The notes: generated by a model from the sequence alone, not told the origin. Positions 27,970-37,287 are shown, numbered from the stretch's first letter. The stretch: 64,000 nt of DNA from Bacteroidales bacterium M3 (GCA_001689445.1 LUJN01000003.1:62001-126000), one strand, 5' to 3'. Program-made: numbers and translations.

Positions 27970-30900
27970 ATGAAAAAGATAATTTTGCCCCTGATTGCCG
28001 CCGCCGTGACACTCCCGGCGTCGGCAATCACGCCTTTGTGGCTCCGTGACGTGAAAATCTCGCCTGACGGCCGGGAGATAGCCTTCACTTACAAGGGTGA
28101 CATCTACAAGGTCGCCGCAACCGGCGGCAACGCCGTGCGCCTCACCTCCCAGCCATCCTACGATGGCGCTCCCATATGGTCGCCCGACGGCACCAAGATA
28201 GCATTTGCCTCTGACCGCAACGGCGGCATGGACATCTTCATAATGCCCTCCACCGGAGGCTCGGCCACACAGCTGACATTCAACTCGGCCATCGAGACCC
28301 CCGAGGCGTTCACCCCCGACGGCTCGGCGGTGCTCTACTCGGCCGCGATACAAGACCGCCCGTCGAGCGCACAGTTCCCCTCGGCGCGCCTCACGGAGCT
28401 TTACCGTGTCCCCGTTGGGGGAGGACGGCCTGTGCAGGTGCTCTCCACCCCTGCCGAGGCGGTGGCATTTCTGCCCGATGGCTCGATGCTCTATCAGGAC
28501 ATGAAAGGCAACGAGAACAAGTGGCGCAAGCACCACACCTCGTCGGTGACCCGCGACATATGGCGTTTTGACCCCGCGACGGGACGGCACTCCAATCTCA
28601 CCTCGCGAGGCGGCGAGGACCGCAACCCGGTCGTGTCGCCCGACGGGCAGACAGTCTACTTCCTGAGCGAGCGCGACGGCGGGTCATTCAACGTCTATTC
28701 ATTTCCCGCCTCCAACCCCTCGCAGGTGTCGGCTGTGACCGACTTCAAGACTCACCCGGTGCGCTTCCTGTCGCAGGGGAGCGACGGCACGCTTGCATTT
28801 GCCTATGACGGGGAGATTTATACCATGAGGCCCGGAAGCAAGCCTGCCAAGGTGGCGATAGACGTAACCATAGATGACAGCGACCCGATAGAGACCCTAA
28901 GCGCCTCACGGGGATGGTCGGAGGGTGCGGTGTCTCCCGACGGCAAGCAGGTAGCGGTCGTAAAGCGCGGGGAGCTGCTCGTCACATCGGCCGACTACCC
29001 GTCGACACGGCAAATAACCAACACCCCCGAAGCCGAGGGGAACATATCGTGGGCACCTGACAGCCGCACCATCTACTACACATCAGAGCGCGACGGCCAC
29101 AAGAACATCTACCGCGCCCGAGTGGCCCGAGATGCCGATCCCAACTTCTCCAACGCCACGCTGGTCGAGGAGGAGGCGGTGTTCCCGGCCTCAGACAAGG
29201 TGGAGCGAACATGCCCCGTGGTGTCGCCCAACGGCAAGAAACTCGCGTTTGTCGAGCGACGCAACAACCTGATGGTGATGGACCTCGCCACCAAAAAGGT
29301 GACGCAGCTTACCGACAGCACCTCGTGCCCGCGCCGCACCGGAGAGATCAATTACCAATGGTCGCCAGACAGCCGTTGGATAGCCGCGTCGCTCATCGAC
29401 CGCCGCCACGACCCCTACACCGACATCATGCTCATCAACGCCACCACCGGCGAGAAAACCAACCTCACCAACAGCGGCTACTTTGACGAGCAGCCGCGAT
29501 GGACGCTCGACGGCAACGCCCTGATGTTTGTCACCGAGCGTTACGGAATGCGCAACCATGCATCATGGGGCTCGCTATCGGACGTGATGCTTGTGTTCCT
29601 CAACCAGGAAGCCTACGACCGCTTCAACCTCAACGAGGAGGATTACGCCCTGCTCAAGGAAGTCGAGAAAGACCGCAAGGCATCAAAGGGGAAGACTGAC
29701 TCCAAGAAGGAGGGGAAAGATAGCAAGAAGAAATCCTCAAAGAAAGGCGACAGCAAGAAAGGCGACGCCGACTCCAAGGAAGATAACGTCAATCCCATCG
29801 ACGTACAGCTCGCAGGGATAGAAAACCGCATCGTTCGCCTGACTCCGGCATCAAGCGACATACGCGACGCCTATGTCACCAACGACGGCGAGACGCTTTA
29901 CTACCTTATGGGCAACCCTCGCGGATGCACCCTCACCAAGCTTGACCTACGCAAGGGGGACAGCAAGTCGCTCAACAAGTTTGGACGCAGCATGGAGTTC
30001 ATGCCCGACAAGGAGGAGAAAGCCATCTTCCTCATCGGCTCAAACGAGATAAAGAAGCTTGACCCCAAGAGCGACAAGCTGACGGGAGTGAGCGTGTCGG
30101 GCGACCTGCGCATCGACCCTGCCCGTGAGCGCGAGTATATGCTCGACTATGTGTACAACGAGGAGCGCGAACGGTTCTACACCCCCGACATGCACGGGGT
30201 CGACTGGGACGGCATGACGGCAGCCTACCGCCGCTTCCTGCCCCATATCTCCAACAACCGCGACTTTGCCGACCTGTTGAGCGAACTACTCGGCGAGCTT
30301 AACGTCTCCCACACGGGAAGCCGCTACTACGGCGAAGGCGCCGAGCAGCCCACGGCATCGCTCGGACTGCTCTACGACACCGACTACCGCGGCGACGGAC
30401 TCCGCGTGGCCGAGGTCGTGACCGGAGGGCCGTTTGACCGAGCCGACTCGCCGATGGTCGCCGGAGCCATTATCGAGAGCATCAACGGCAACAAGCTTAC
30501 CGCTGACACCGACCCGCAGGCACTGCTCAACGGACTGAGCCGCAAAAAGACGCTCGTCTCGTTCCGTCTTCCCTCGGGAGCGGCGGCTGAAGACGTAGTG
30601 CTGCCGATAACCGCCGGCAAGATGGAGAACCTGATGTATGACCGCTGGGTGCGCCAACGTGCCGCCGATGTCGACAGCCTGTCGCACGGGCGTCTCGGCT
30701 ACGTGCACATCAAGTCGATGAACGACGCGAGCTTCCGCACCATCTACTCCGACATCCTCGGCAAGTACAACGACCGCGAGGGCATCGTCATCGACACCCG
30801 CTGGAACGGCGGCGGGCGCCTGCACGAGGATATAGAGGTGCTGTTCAGCGGCAAGAAGTACTTCACGCAGGTGGTGCGCGGCAACGAGGCGTGCGACATG

Positions 30901-31248
30901 CCGTCGCGCCGCTGGAACAAGCCGAGCATCATGCTTCAGGGCGAGGCCAACTACAGCAACGCCCACGGCACCCCGTGGGTCTACAAGCACCTCGGCCTGG
31001 GCAAACTCGTCGGTATGCCTGTCCCCGGCACGATGACAAGCGTCAACTGGGAAACACTTCAGGACCCGTCGCTGATATTCGGAATCCCCGTCACCGGCTA
31101 CCGCCTCCCCGACGGCAGCTATCTCGAGAACACGCAGCTTGAGCCTGACGTGCGCGTCGCCAACGACCCCGCCACCATAGTCAACGGTGAGGACACCCAG
31201 CTGCGCGTCGCCGTCGAGACGCTGCTGCGCGACATCGACGGGAAGTGA
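27970..31248 (+). CDS. Tricorn-like S41 peptidase, exported
   Basis: Large exported serine peptidase of 1092 residues; start chosen at MKKIILPLIAAAVTLPASA, a clear signal peptide. Beta-propeller (PD40/WD40-like) repeats of the kind ISPDGREIAF and WSPDGTKIAFASDR fill about 20-570. A lysine/serine-rich low-complexity linker lies near 575-620 (KKEGKDSKKKSSKKGDSKKG). A tricorn core, PDZ-like region (about 800-880) and S41 domain follow. The S41 part has GYVHIKSM, VIDTRWNGGG and EANYSNAHG, whose serine is the likely nucleophile. It probably degrades peptides in the periplasm. A strong terminator follows at 31293-31333. Confidence 0.92.
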   Translation: MKKIILPLIAAAVTLPASAITPLWLRDVKISPDGREIAFTYKGDIYKVAATGGNAVRLTSQPSYDGAPIWSPDGTKIAFASDRNGGMDIFIMPSTGGSATQLTFNSAIETPEAFTPDGSAVLYSAAIQDRPSSAQFPSARLTELYRVPVGGGRPVQVLSTPAEAVAFLPDGSMLYQDMKGNENKWRKHHTSSVTRDIWRFDPATGRHSNLTSRGGEDRNPVVSPDGQTVYFLSERDGGSFNVYSFPASNPSQVSAVTDFKTHPVRFLSQGSDGTLAFAYDGEIYTMRPGSKPAKVAIDVTIDDSDPIETLSASRGWSEGAVSPDGKQVAVVKRGELLVTSADYPSTRQITNTPEAEGNISWAPDSRTIYYTSERDGHKNIYRARVARDADPNFSNATLVEEEAVFPASDKVERTCPVVSPNGKKLAFVERRNNLMVMDLATKKVTQLTDSTSCPRRTGEINYQWSPDSRWIAASLIDRRHDPYTDIMLINATTGEKTNLTNSGYFDEQPRWTLDGNALMFVTERYGMRNHASWGSLSDVMLVFLNQEAYDRFNLNEEDYALLKEVEKDRKASKGKTDSKKEGKDSKKKSSKKGDSKKGDADSKEDNVNPIDVQLAGIENRIVRLTPASSDIRDAYVTNDGETLYYLMGNPRGCTLTKLDLRKGDSKSLNKFGRSMEFMPDKEEKAIFLIGSNEIKKLDPKSDKLTGVSVSGDLRIDPAREREYMLDYVYNEERERFYTPDMHGVDWDGMTAAYRRFLPHISNNRDFADLLSELLGELNVSHTGSRYYGEGAEQPTASLGLLYDTDYRGDGLRVAEVVTGGPFDRADSPMVAGAIIESINGNKLTADTDPQALLNGLSRKKTLVSFRLPSGAAAEDVVLPITAGKMENLMYDRWVRQRAADVDSLSHGRLGYVHIKSMNDASFRTIYSDILGKYNDREGIVIDTRWNGGGRLHEDIEVLFSGKKYFTQVVRGNEACDMPSRRWNKPSIMLQGEANYSNAHGTPWVYKHLGLGKLVGMPVPGTMTSVNWETLQDPSLIFGIPVTGYRLPDGSYLENTQLEPDVRVANDPATIVNGEDTQLRVAVETLLRDIDGK

Positions 31249-31256
31249 AAGGAACA

Positions 31257-31292
31257 CTAAGGAATTTAAGGCCCTCAAGGGATTTAAGGAGT
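31257..31292 (+). repeat. 9-bp-period array after the tricorn-like gene
   Basis: Units CTAAGGAAT, TTAAGGCCC, TCAAGGGAT and TTAAGGAGT form a degenerate 9-bp series from eight bases after the stop to the start of the terminator stem. Confidence 0.65.
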
Positions 31293-31333
31293 AAAGAGGG
31301 AGGCAAAACCAGTGGTTTTGCCTCCCTCTTTTG
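31293..31333 (+). terminator. Rho-independent terminator after the tricorn-like gene
   Basis: Perfect 18-bp stem (AAAGAGGGAGGCAAAACC and complement) with a 3-base loop, ending in TCTTTTGC. Confidence 0.85.
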
Positions 31334-31385
31334 CTTGGGGGGATATTTGTCATTATTTCAATGTACTATTGTTGCCGTTTTAGCT

Positions 31386-32177
31386 TTAGGCTGCGGGGGC
31401 AACTGCCGCGTTATTGAGCTTGGCGGGGAGAGGCGTGGGCCATGGGTGGAGTGGAAGGATAGGGCAAATAGGGCTAATAAGTCTAATAGGGATTATAGGG
31501 CTAATAAGCCTGATGGGGCTTATTGGGGTGATGGGGAGGTGGTGGCTTTTTGCGGGGAGGGAACGTGGGGAGATATGGGTATAGGGGGTGGCGTGCTGAC
31601 GCGCGCTGCGGAGGAGCTGCTGGAAATGGTCGCGGCGGCGACGTGGCGCGCCATGAATTATGAGGAGGGCCTCAGGGCCAGAGCCTATCATGGGGAGTAT
31701 GACGCGGAGGGCGTCGGCAAAACGGTCGACACGATGGAGGTAGTGGTCGGGACCATATTTGGTGAATCCTCCACGGCGGGGATATTGGTGGGCATTGAGG
31801 AGGAGCGCGATGTCGAAACTGCGACCGCGCAGACGATCGGGGGCCTTGGCTGTGCGTAGCCCGTAACATAATGTGCCCAATCGTGTGACAACGGAATTGC
31901 AGAGGGTGGAATCCAACGCGACAGCATGACGGTGGGGCAAGACCCGCATGGTGAGCCATTGGAGATAGAGGGCGAGGAGACGGGGTATCCCGCTTGTGGA
32001 GGGATCGGGGTCCTCAACAATCACACGTGCCGGGTTGAAGGGTGTGGAGGTCTGGCGCGCACGCTCTATTGTCTCGATGATGGCCTTGTGGGCATGGGAA
32101 AGAGGCTGCCCGACCCATCGGCAGAAGCCGTGGGTGTAGTTGGGGAGTACGCGCAATATGGGCCGTCGGGAGTTCAC
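31386..32177 (-). CDS. Unrecognised protein with three-residue-repeat tail
   Basis: I do not recognise this protein. The 263-residue frame starts at a GTG. Its third codon positions are strongly C-biased like neighbouring real genes, and the core (about 15-200) reads as a soluble protein: RVIVEDPDPSTSGIPRLLAL, FDIALLLNAHQYPRRGGF, LLIIHGAPRRRRDHFQQLL. No signal peptide or membrane span is seen. The tail (about 215-245) is a SPI/RLI/CPI three-residue repeat produced by a 9-bp array at 31455-31532 read in frame. No TAnnTTTG promoter was found upstream. It may be real and diverged, or decaying. Confidence 0.5.
   Translation of the reverse strand: MNSRRPILRVLPNYTHGFCRWVGQPLSHAHKAIIETIERARQTSTPFNPARVIVEDPDPSTSGIPRLLALYLQWLTMRVLPHRHAVALDSTLCNSVVTRLGTLCYGLRTAKAPDRLRGRSFDIALLLNAHQYPRRGGFTKYGPDHYLHRVDRFADALRVILPMIGSGPEALLIIHGAPRRRRDHFQQLLRSARQHATPYTHISPRSLPAKSHHLPITPISPIRLISPIIPIRLISPICPILPLHPWPTPLPAKLNNAAVAPAA
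31455..31532 (-). repeat. 9-bp-period array inside a coding 3' end
   Basis: On the plus strand the units are ATAGGGCTA, ATAAGTCTA, ATAGGGATT, ATAGGGCTA and ATAAGCCTG, with a strict 9-base period. It lies within the C-terminal coding part of the gene at 31386-32177 and encodes its SPI/RLI repeats. Confidence 0.75.
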
Positions 32178-32393
32178 GGCGGCTAAGGTAAGGTGGAAAG
32201 GGGGGATGCGGGGACTATGCTGTCGCTTTTTTGGGCGGAGGGGGGAGGAGGTCTTTAAGGTGGAGGGGGGATAGGGCTAATAGGGCTAATAGGGCTAATG
32301 CGGAGCGGCGCGTCCCTGACAGGGACGCGCCGCGTTATGGGGGTGGGATGAGGCGCGGGGGCGTGTCATCCCGGAGGTGTCATATGCCGGGGA
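32178..32393. repeat. Intergenic stretch with a perfect 9-bp repeat
   Basis: No gene is supported here. At about 32274-32300 the unit ATAGGGCTA occurs three times without change. It lies about 95 bases downstream of the TPR lipoprotein stop on the minus strand. A GC-rich dyad (GGCGCGTCCCTGACAGGGACGCGCC type) lies at about 32306-32333 and may end that transcript. Confidence 0.65.
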
Positions 32394-34076
32394 TCAGATG
32401 CCGGAAAGGTTGAATTTGGCAAACTCGAGGTCGTTGGCGACGCGCTTTGCAAGCGTGTTGTCGAGCTTGATGGCCTGACGGAGGTTGTTGGTCACCATCG
32501 AGGTGTTGTTGGTGCGTGCTCCGAGGACAGCCATGAGGTAGTAGGTGGTCGCATCGGGACGGGTGATGCCGGCAAGTGTGGTCTTGGCCTTGCTGTAGTC
32601 CTTGGTGAGAATCTGGGCGAGGGCGGCGTTGTTGCTCTTGCTGTCGCCGAATGCGCGGACTGCGGCGTTGTTGTCGCCCTGCTGGAGGTAGTACACGCCG
32701 AGAGCGTCGTTAAGCTCGCTGAGACCTGCTGCCGAGCCGAAACGCTGATTGGCCTTGGCGTAGTCCTTGTTGAGGAGCGACACGAGACCGAGGTTCATCT
32801 GGGCCTCGTTGCTCTGGGGAGCGACCTTGGCAGCCTGCTCGAAGCTGCGCTGCGCTGCATCGTAATCCTTGCCGATATACTGGCACATGCCGAGGTTGTT
32901 GTAACCACGGTAGTCGTTGGGGAACAGCTCGACGGCAGTGCTGTATATCTGAGCGCGGCGGTTGTTGTCGTCGGTCAGCGTTGCGGCATAAAGCAGCTCA
33001 TCGTTGGAGAGCTTGGAGGGGTCGGAGTTGTAGAGGTCGGTAATCTCCTTGTCGCTCTTGCCGATGGCGTTGATTGACGCCGTGATACGCGAGTAGCGGA
33101 GCTGTGGCAGAATCTCGTCGGCAAGCTGGTCGAATACCGAAGAGAGGTTGCGTATCTCACGCTCGCGGGTCTCGGGGTCCTTATACATCGAGAGGACGCT
33201 GAGGATAAGGTCCTTGTCCTGGATATTGCTCTGCGACACGAGTTTCTGGAAGCCCTCCCAGTCCTGTGCGGTGAACTGAGCCGTCAGTTCGCCGAACTCG
33301 GAAATCTTGTCGCGCTTGAGCTGCTTCTCAAGGTAGGACTTGGTGTTTTTCTCGCGGTTTTCGGCGAGCTTGGTGTTAAGCTCGACGCCGCCATCGGGAG
33401 AGGCGTAGGATGAAATGTTGATCTCCTCAATCTCGCGCTTGGCATCCTTGCTTGCGTCGGCAATCTCTTTGTTGAGAGCCTTCATCTCGTCGCTGCGGAG
33501 CTGGCCGTCGCGGATGTTGGCCTGATTGATGAGGAACTTGATGTCGGCATCATACTTCTCGTTGATGACACGCTGGAACTTGTCGGGAGCGACAGCGGGC
33601 TTCACCGTAGCGGCATCGGCGAGGGTCGATGTGGCGATGACACCCTTTGCGACCTTGACGCGGGGTAGCACATACTGCTTCTTGCCCTGCTGAACGTTGA
33701 AACCAAGATAGAGGTCGCTCTTCTGCATTGCCGGCTCATACTCCACCATGAAGGGTATGGTCACATTGCCGCCGTACTCATAGCTTACAGTAGGATTGTT
33801 GCCGCGCACCTTCTCGCCCTGGAACGTGTAGGGGGCCGATGCGGTCTCGCCACCCTCATACACGAGGACGGGGGTCACTGTAACCTCGGCGTTCTTGAGG
33901 AAGAACTTGGAGGGAATCTTGCCTGTCACCTGCGCGGGCACTTTGCCGCCTACGGCCTCAAGTGGATTGGGGTTGACGGTGAAATAATCGGCCTGAAACT
34001 GGTTGAGCTTCTTGCTGCAACCCGAGAGGAGCACCGCTCCCGAGGCCAAAATCACAAAACTGAGTTTAGTATTCAT
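32394..34076 (-). CDS. TPR lipoprotein with OmpA-like segment
   Basis: Envelope lipoprotein of 560 residues; lipobox LLSGC with lipidated C20. The N-terminal part (about 25-160) is beta-rich. A central region contains EINISSYASPDGGVELNTKLAENREKNTKSYLEKQL (about 218-253), which resembles the core of OmpA-family peptidoglycan-binding domains. The C-terminal half has at least three TPR motifs (NNLGMCQYIGKDYDAAQRSFEQAAKVAP, MNLGLVSLLNKDYAKANQRF). Such proteins are conserved in Bacteroidales with unknown role; a scaffold at the outer membrane is plausible. Its promoter at 34162-34169 is divergent from speA. Confidence 0.8.
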   Translation of the reverse strand: MNTKLSFVILASGAVLLSGCSKKLNQFQADYFTVNPNPLEAVGGKVPAQVTGKIPSKFFLKNAEVTVTPVLVYEGGETASAPYTFQGEKVRGNNPTVSYEYGGNVTIPFMVEYEPAMQKSDLYLGFNVQQGKKQYVLPRVKVAKGVIATSTLADAATVKPAVAPDKFQRVINEKYDADIKFLINQANIRDGQLRSDEMKALNKEIADASKDAKREIEEINISSYASPDGGVELNTKLAENREKNTKSYLEKQLKRDKISEFGELTAQFTAQDWEGFQKLVSQSNIQDKDLILSVLSMYKDPETREREIRNLSSVFDQLADEILPQLRYSRITASINAIGKSDKEITDLYNSDPSKLSNDELLYAATLTDDNNRRAQIYSTAVELFPNDYRGYNNLGMCQYIGKDYDAAQRSFEQAAKVAPQSNEAQMNLGLVSLLNKDYAKANQRFGSAAGLSELNDALGVYYLQQGDNNAAVRAFGDSKSNNAALAQILTKDYSKAKTTLAGITRPDATTYYLMAVLGARTNNTSMVTNNLRQAIKLDNTLAKRVANDLEFAKFNLSGI

Positions 34077-34117
34077 AATGTGAATTTATAAATGTGTTGA
34101 ACGTGCTTAGGGTTTTC

Positions 34118-34157
34118 TAAGGTCCTTAAAGTCACTAAGGGCTTTAAGGTCTTTAAG
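34118..34157 (-). repeat. 9-bp-period array in the TPR lipoprotein leader
   Basis: Units CTAAGGTCC, TTAAAGTCA, CTAAGGGCT and TTAAGGTCT. Unlike the other arrays this one lies in a 5' leader, between the -7 box at 34162 and the start at 34076. Confidence 0.6.
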
Positions 34158-34161
34158 AATA

Positions 34162-34169
34162 CAAATATA
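34162..34169 (-). promoter_or_regulatory. -7 box of the TPR lipoprotein gene
   Basis: TATATTTG on the minus strand, about 86 bases before the ATG. No -33 TTTG at the usual distance. Confidence 0.55.
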
Positions 34170-34274
34170 GTAGTTTTTATTGAAAGTGTGGCGGCGTCGG
34201 GGGCTTTTATTTCCGAAAATGGAGTTTTTTACAATTAATGGAGTGATTTTCCCACAAATGCGAGATATTATCAC

Positions 34275-34282
34275 TACTTTTG
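34275..34282 (+). promoter_or_regulatory. -7 box of speA
   Basis: TACTTTTG, 50 bases before the speA ATG. The -33 region is not clear. Confidence 0.55.
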
Positions 34283-34331
34283 CCCGCAAATTTTGTTTAC
34301 ATTACAATAACCATATAAAAACGGACTGCTG

Positions 34332-36230
34332 ATGAGACGTTGGCGTATCGAGGACAGCGCGGAGCTGTACAACATTAACGGCTGGGGCCGCAAATATTTT
34401 TCGATAAACGACAAGGGACACGTTACCGTGACCCCCCGCGAAGGGTATGCCTCGGTCGACCTCAAGGAGGTGATGGATGAGCTACAGGTGCGCGACGTCA
34501 CGGCACCTGTGCTGCTGCGATTCCCCGACATCCTGGACAACCGCATCGAGAAGATATCGCGCTGTTTCCGCCAGGCGGCCGAACAATACCACTACGACGC
34601 CCAGAACTTCATCATCTACCCCATCAAAGTCAACCAGATACGTCAGGTGGTAGAGGAAATCGTGTCTCACGGCAAGAAATTCAACATCGGCCTTGAGGCC
34701 GGCTCCAAGCCCGAGCTTCATGCCGTCCTGGCAACCAATATCGCCGAAAACTCCCTCATCATCTGCAACGGCTACAAGGACGAGAGCTACATCGAGCTTG
34801 CCCTGCTGGCACAGAAAATGGGACGCCGCATATTCATTGTCGCCGAAAAGCTCAACGAGCTGAAGCTGATAGCCAACCTCGCCAAGAAGATTGACGTGAG
34901 GCCCAACGTCGGCATCCGCATCAAGCTCTCCTCGTCGGGCAGCGGCAAATGGGAAGAGAGCGGCGGCGACCAGTCGAAGTTCGGACTCAACTCGTCGGAA
35001 CTGCTTGAGGCCCTCGACTTCCTGCAGCGCAACAAGATGGCCGACTGCCTGCGCCTGATACACTTCCACATCGGCAGCCAGATTACCAAGATACGCCGCA
35101 TCAAGAACGCCCTGCGCGAGGCGACGCAATTTTACGTGCAGCTCAGCAAGATGGGCTTCAACATCGACTTCATCGACATAGGCGGCGGTCTCGGCGTGGA
35201 CTACGACGGGACCCGCAGCTCGGCATCGGAAAGCTCGATGAACTACTCCATCCAGGAGTATGCCAACGACTCGGTGTCGGCCATTGTCGACGTGTGCGAG
35301 AAAAACGGGCTGAAGCAGCCCAACATCATCACCGAGAGCGGACGCTCGCTGACGGCCCATCACTCGGTGCTGGTTTTTGAGGTGTTTGAGACCACATCGC
35401 TGCCTATATGGCGCGAGGCAGAGGAGATAACCCCGGAGGACCACGAGCTGACCCGCGAGCTTTACGACATATGGGACAAGCTGTCGCAGCCGCGCCTGTT
35501 TGAGAGCTGGCACGACGCATTGCAGATAAGGGAGGAGGCCCTGGACATGTTCAGCCTCGGGATGCTCGACCTGACGTCGCGCGCCAAGATAGAGAAGCTG
35601 TTCTGGAGCATCGCCCGCGAGGTGGGCGAGCTGGCCTCGACCATGAAGCACGCCCCCGAGGAGTTCAAGAAGATAGCCAAGATGATACCCGACAAGTATT
35701 TCTGCAACTTCTCGCTGTTCCAGTCACTCCCCGACCTGTGGGCCATCGACCAGATATTCCCCATCATGCCGATAGCGCGCCTCGACGAAAAGCCGACGCG
35801 TACCGCCACGATACAGGACATGACCTGCGACTCCGACGGCAAGATCACCAACTTCATCTCGGCCGGAGGCGTGTCGTCATCGCTCCCGGTGCACTCCCTC
35901 AAGGGTCAGGAGCACTATTACCTCGGCGTCTTTCTCGTAGGGGCCTACCAGGAGATATTGGGCGACATGCACAACCTGTTTGGCGACACCAATGCCGTGC
36001 ACATCTCGGTCTACAAGGACCGATACGAGCTTGACCAGATAATCGACGGCGAGACCGTGGCCGAGGTGCTCGACTACGTGCAGTACAACCCCAAGAAACT
36101 CGTGCGCAACGTAGAGACATGGGTGACATCGGCGATGAAGGCCGGCAAAATCACGCCCGAGGAGGGGCGCGAATTCCTGTCGAACTACCGCTCGGGGCTG
36201 TATGGCTACACCTACCTCGAGCGCGATTAA
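34332..36230 (+). CDS. speA: Biosynthetic arginine decarboxylase
   Basis: PLP enzyme that converts arginine to agmatine, the first step of the agmatine route to putrescine and spermidine. Length 632 is standard for SpeA. The PLP lysine is K99 in YPIKVNQ, followed by LEAGSKPELHAVL. HFHIGSQI and FIDIGGGLGVDYDG are the phosphate-binding motifs, and ITESGRSLTAHHSVLVFEV lies beyond. Near the C-terminus GVFLVGAYQEILGDMHNLFGDTNAVHI is diagnostic. The ATG at 34332 follows a good -7 box. The gene is followed by a REP-like palindrome and then truA. Confidence 0.96.
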   Translation: MRRWRIEDSAELYNINGWGRKYFSINDKGHVTVTPREGYASVDLKEVMDELQVRDVTAPVLLRFPDILDNRIEKISRCFRQAAEQYHYDAQNFIIYPIKVNQIRQVVEEIVSHGKKFNIGLEAGSKPELHAVLATNIAENSLIICNGYKDESYIELALLAQKMGRRIFIVAEKLNELKLIANLAKKIDVRPNVGIRIKLSSSGSGKWEESGGDQSKFGLNSSELLEALDFLQRNKMADCLRLIHFHIGSQITKIRRIKNALREATQFYVQLSKMGFNIDFIDIGGGLGVDYDGTRSSASESSMNYSIQEYANDSVSAIVDVCEKNGLKQPNIITESGRSLTAHHSVLVFEVFETTSLPIWREAEEITPEDHELTRELYDIWDKLSQPRLFESWHDALQIREEALDMFSLGMLDLTSRAKIEKLFWSIAREVGELASTMKHAPEEFKKIAKMIPDKYFCNFSLFQSLPDLWAIDQIFPIMPIARLDEKPTRTATIQDMTCDSDGKITNFISAGGVSSSLPVHSLKGQEHYYLGVFLVGAYQEILGDMHNLFGDTNAVHISVYKDRYELDQIIDGETVAEVLDYVQYNPKKLVRNVETWVTSAMKAGKITPEEGREFLSNYRSGLYGYTYLERD

Positions 36231-36295
36231 GCGTGGCAGTAGGGGCGCTATGTATAGTGCCCCCAGCCCGGCAAGGCCACTCCAAGCCTATTCGC

Positions 36296-36319
36296 GGTCG
36301 CGACAGGTCGCGACCCTAC
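36296..36319 (-). repeat. Single REP-like palindrome, GTAG head, core C, copy 2
   Basis: Same GTAGG-headed GTCGCGAC palindrome as at 63-86, with one central base changed. It lies between speA and truA. Confidence 0.7.
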
Positions 36320-36348
36320 ATGATTGATAACGGATTTACGACATTATA

Positions 36349-37095
36349 ATGGACATGCACAGGTATTTCATGAGGCTGGCCTACCGTGGGGCGCCGTTCC
36401 ACGGGTGGCAGACACAGCCCAACGCCGTGACGGTGCAGGAGACGGTAGAGAAGGCGCTGTCGACCGTGTTGCGCACGCCGACCAAAATCACCGGCGCGGG
36501 ACGCACCGACACGGGGGTGAACGCCTCGTGCATGTGGGCACACTTTGACACCGTGTCGCCGATAGAGCGTACCGATGGGCTGATACGCGGGCTTAACTCG
36601 CTCGTAGGGCGCGACATCGCCATCTACGAGATACGTGAGGTAGCGGCAGACGCCCATGCACGGTTTGACGCCACATCGCGCACATACCACTATTATACCC
36701 ATGCGGGAAAGTCGCCTTTCCTCTACCCCTTGAGCTGGCAAGAGCCGGCGGGTCTCGACTTCGCGGCGATGAACCGCGCCGCCCGGATGCTGCTCGACGT
36801 CGAGGATTTCACGTCGTTTGCCAAACTCCACTCCGACGCCAAGACCAACACATGCCACGTGACCCGCGCCGAGTGGGTGACGACCCCGCAAGGGCATTGC
36901 TTCATCATCACCGCCGACCGCTTCCTGCGCAATATGGTGAGGGCCGTCACGGGGACACTCGTGGAGGTGGGGCGCGGCAAGCTCGACATGGACGGCCTGA
37001 TGCGGGTGATTGACGCCCGCGACCGCTGCGAGGCGGGGACATCGATGCCGGCGCATCCGCTGTTTCTGCATGAGGTGACGTACAGCTTTATCTGA
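36349..37095 (+). CDS. truA: tRNA pseudouridine(38-40) synthase TruA
   Basis: Converts uridines 38-40 of the tRNA anticodon arm to pseudouridine. The 248-residue protein has the catalytic aspartate in GAGRTDTGVNA (D54), a normal opening (FMRLAYRGAPFHGWQTQPNAVTVQE), RTYHYYTHAGKSPF, and the C-terminal FLRNMVRAVTGTLVEVGRGK segment. No promoter motif is seen in the short gap after speA, so read-through from speA is possible. Its stop is followed by the longest 9-bp-period array of the window. Confidence 0.96.
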   Translation: MDMHRYFMRLAYRGAPFHGWQTQPNAVTVQETVEKALSTVLRTPTKITGAGRTDTGVNASCMWAHFDTVSPIERTDGLIRGLNSLVGRDIAIYEIREVAADAHARFDATSRTYHYYTHAGKSPFLYPLSWQEPAGLDFAAMNRAARMLLDVEDFTSFAKLHSDAKTNTCHVTRAEWVTTPQGHCFIITADRFLRNMVRAVTGTLVEVGRGKLDMDGLMRVIDARDRCEAGTSMPAHPLFLHEVTYSFI

Positions 37096-37114
37096 GAGGG
37101 GCATGCGAGAGGGT

Positions 37115-37190
37115 TATAAGTCGCTATAAGCCGTTATAAGTCCAATAAGCCCTATAAGTCCAATAAGCCCTATAAGTCGTTATAAGTCCT
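37115..37190 (+). repeat. 9-bp-period array after truA
   Basis: About eight units such as ATAAGTCGCT, ATAAGCCGTT, ATAAGTCCA and ATAAGCCCT (9-10 bases). An 18-bp unit (ATAAGTCCAATAAGCCCT) is repeated exactly twice. It starts about 20 bases after the stop. Confidence 0.75.
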
Positions 37191-37206
37191 CGCTTTTGCA
37201 AATAAA

Positions 37207-37239
37207 TTTGGCATTGTCCTCGACTTATTCGTATATTTG
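37207..37239 (+). promoter_or_regulatory. Promoter of the GH16 gene
   Basis: Near-ideal Bacteroidetes promoter: -33 TTTG at 37207-37210, 21-base spacer, -7 TATATTTG at 37232-37239. The leader would be about 40 nt. Confidence 0.75.
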
Positions 37240-37287
37240 CCGGTGATTTAATCTAACACCGATTTTTTACTAACAGGAATGTGACTT

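Noticed and set aside
30286..31353. 355-codon open frame antisense to the tricorn-like gene
   Set aside because: It crosses the terminator at 31293-31333 and lies opposite the S41 motifs.
32306..32333. A further REP-like palindrome in the GC-rich stretch
   Set aside because: The dyad is built on GGCGCGTCCCTG/CAGGGACGCGCC and lacks the GTAG head, so I treat it as a local structure.
34482..35651. 389-codon open frame antisense to speA
   Set aside because: speA is unambiguous. The antisense frame has only valine/leucine-rich shadow composition.
37115..37190. CRISPR-like array
   Set aside because: The units are 9-10 bases with no spacers of 25-40 bases, and no cas gene is in the window.
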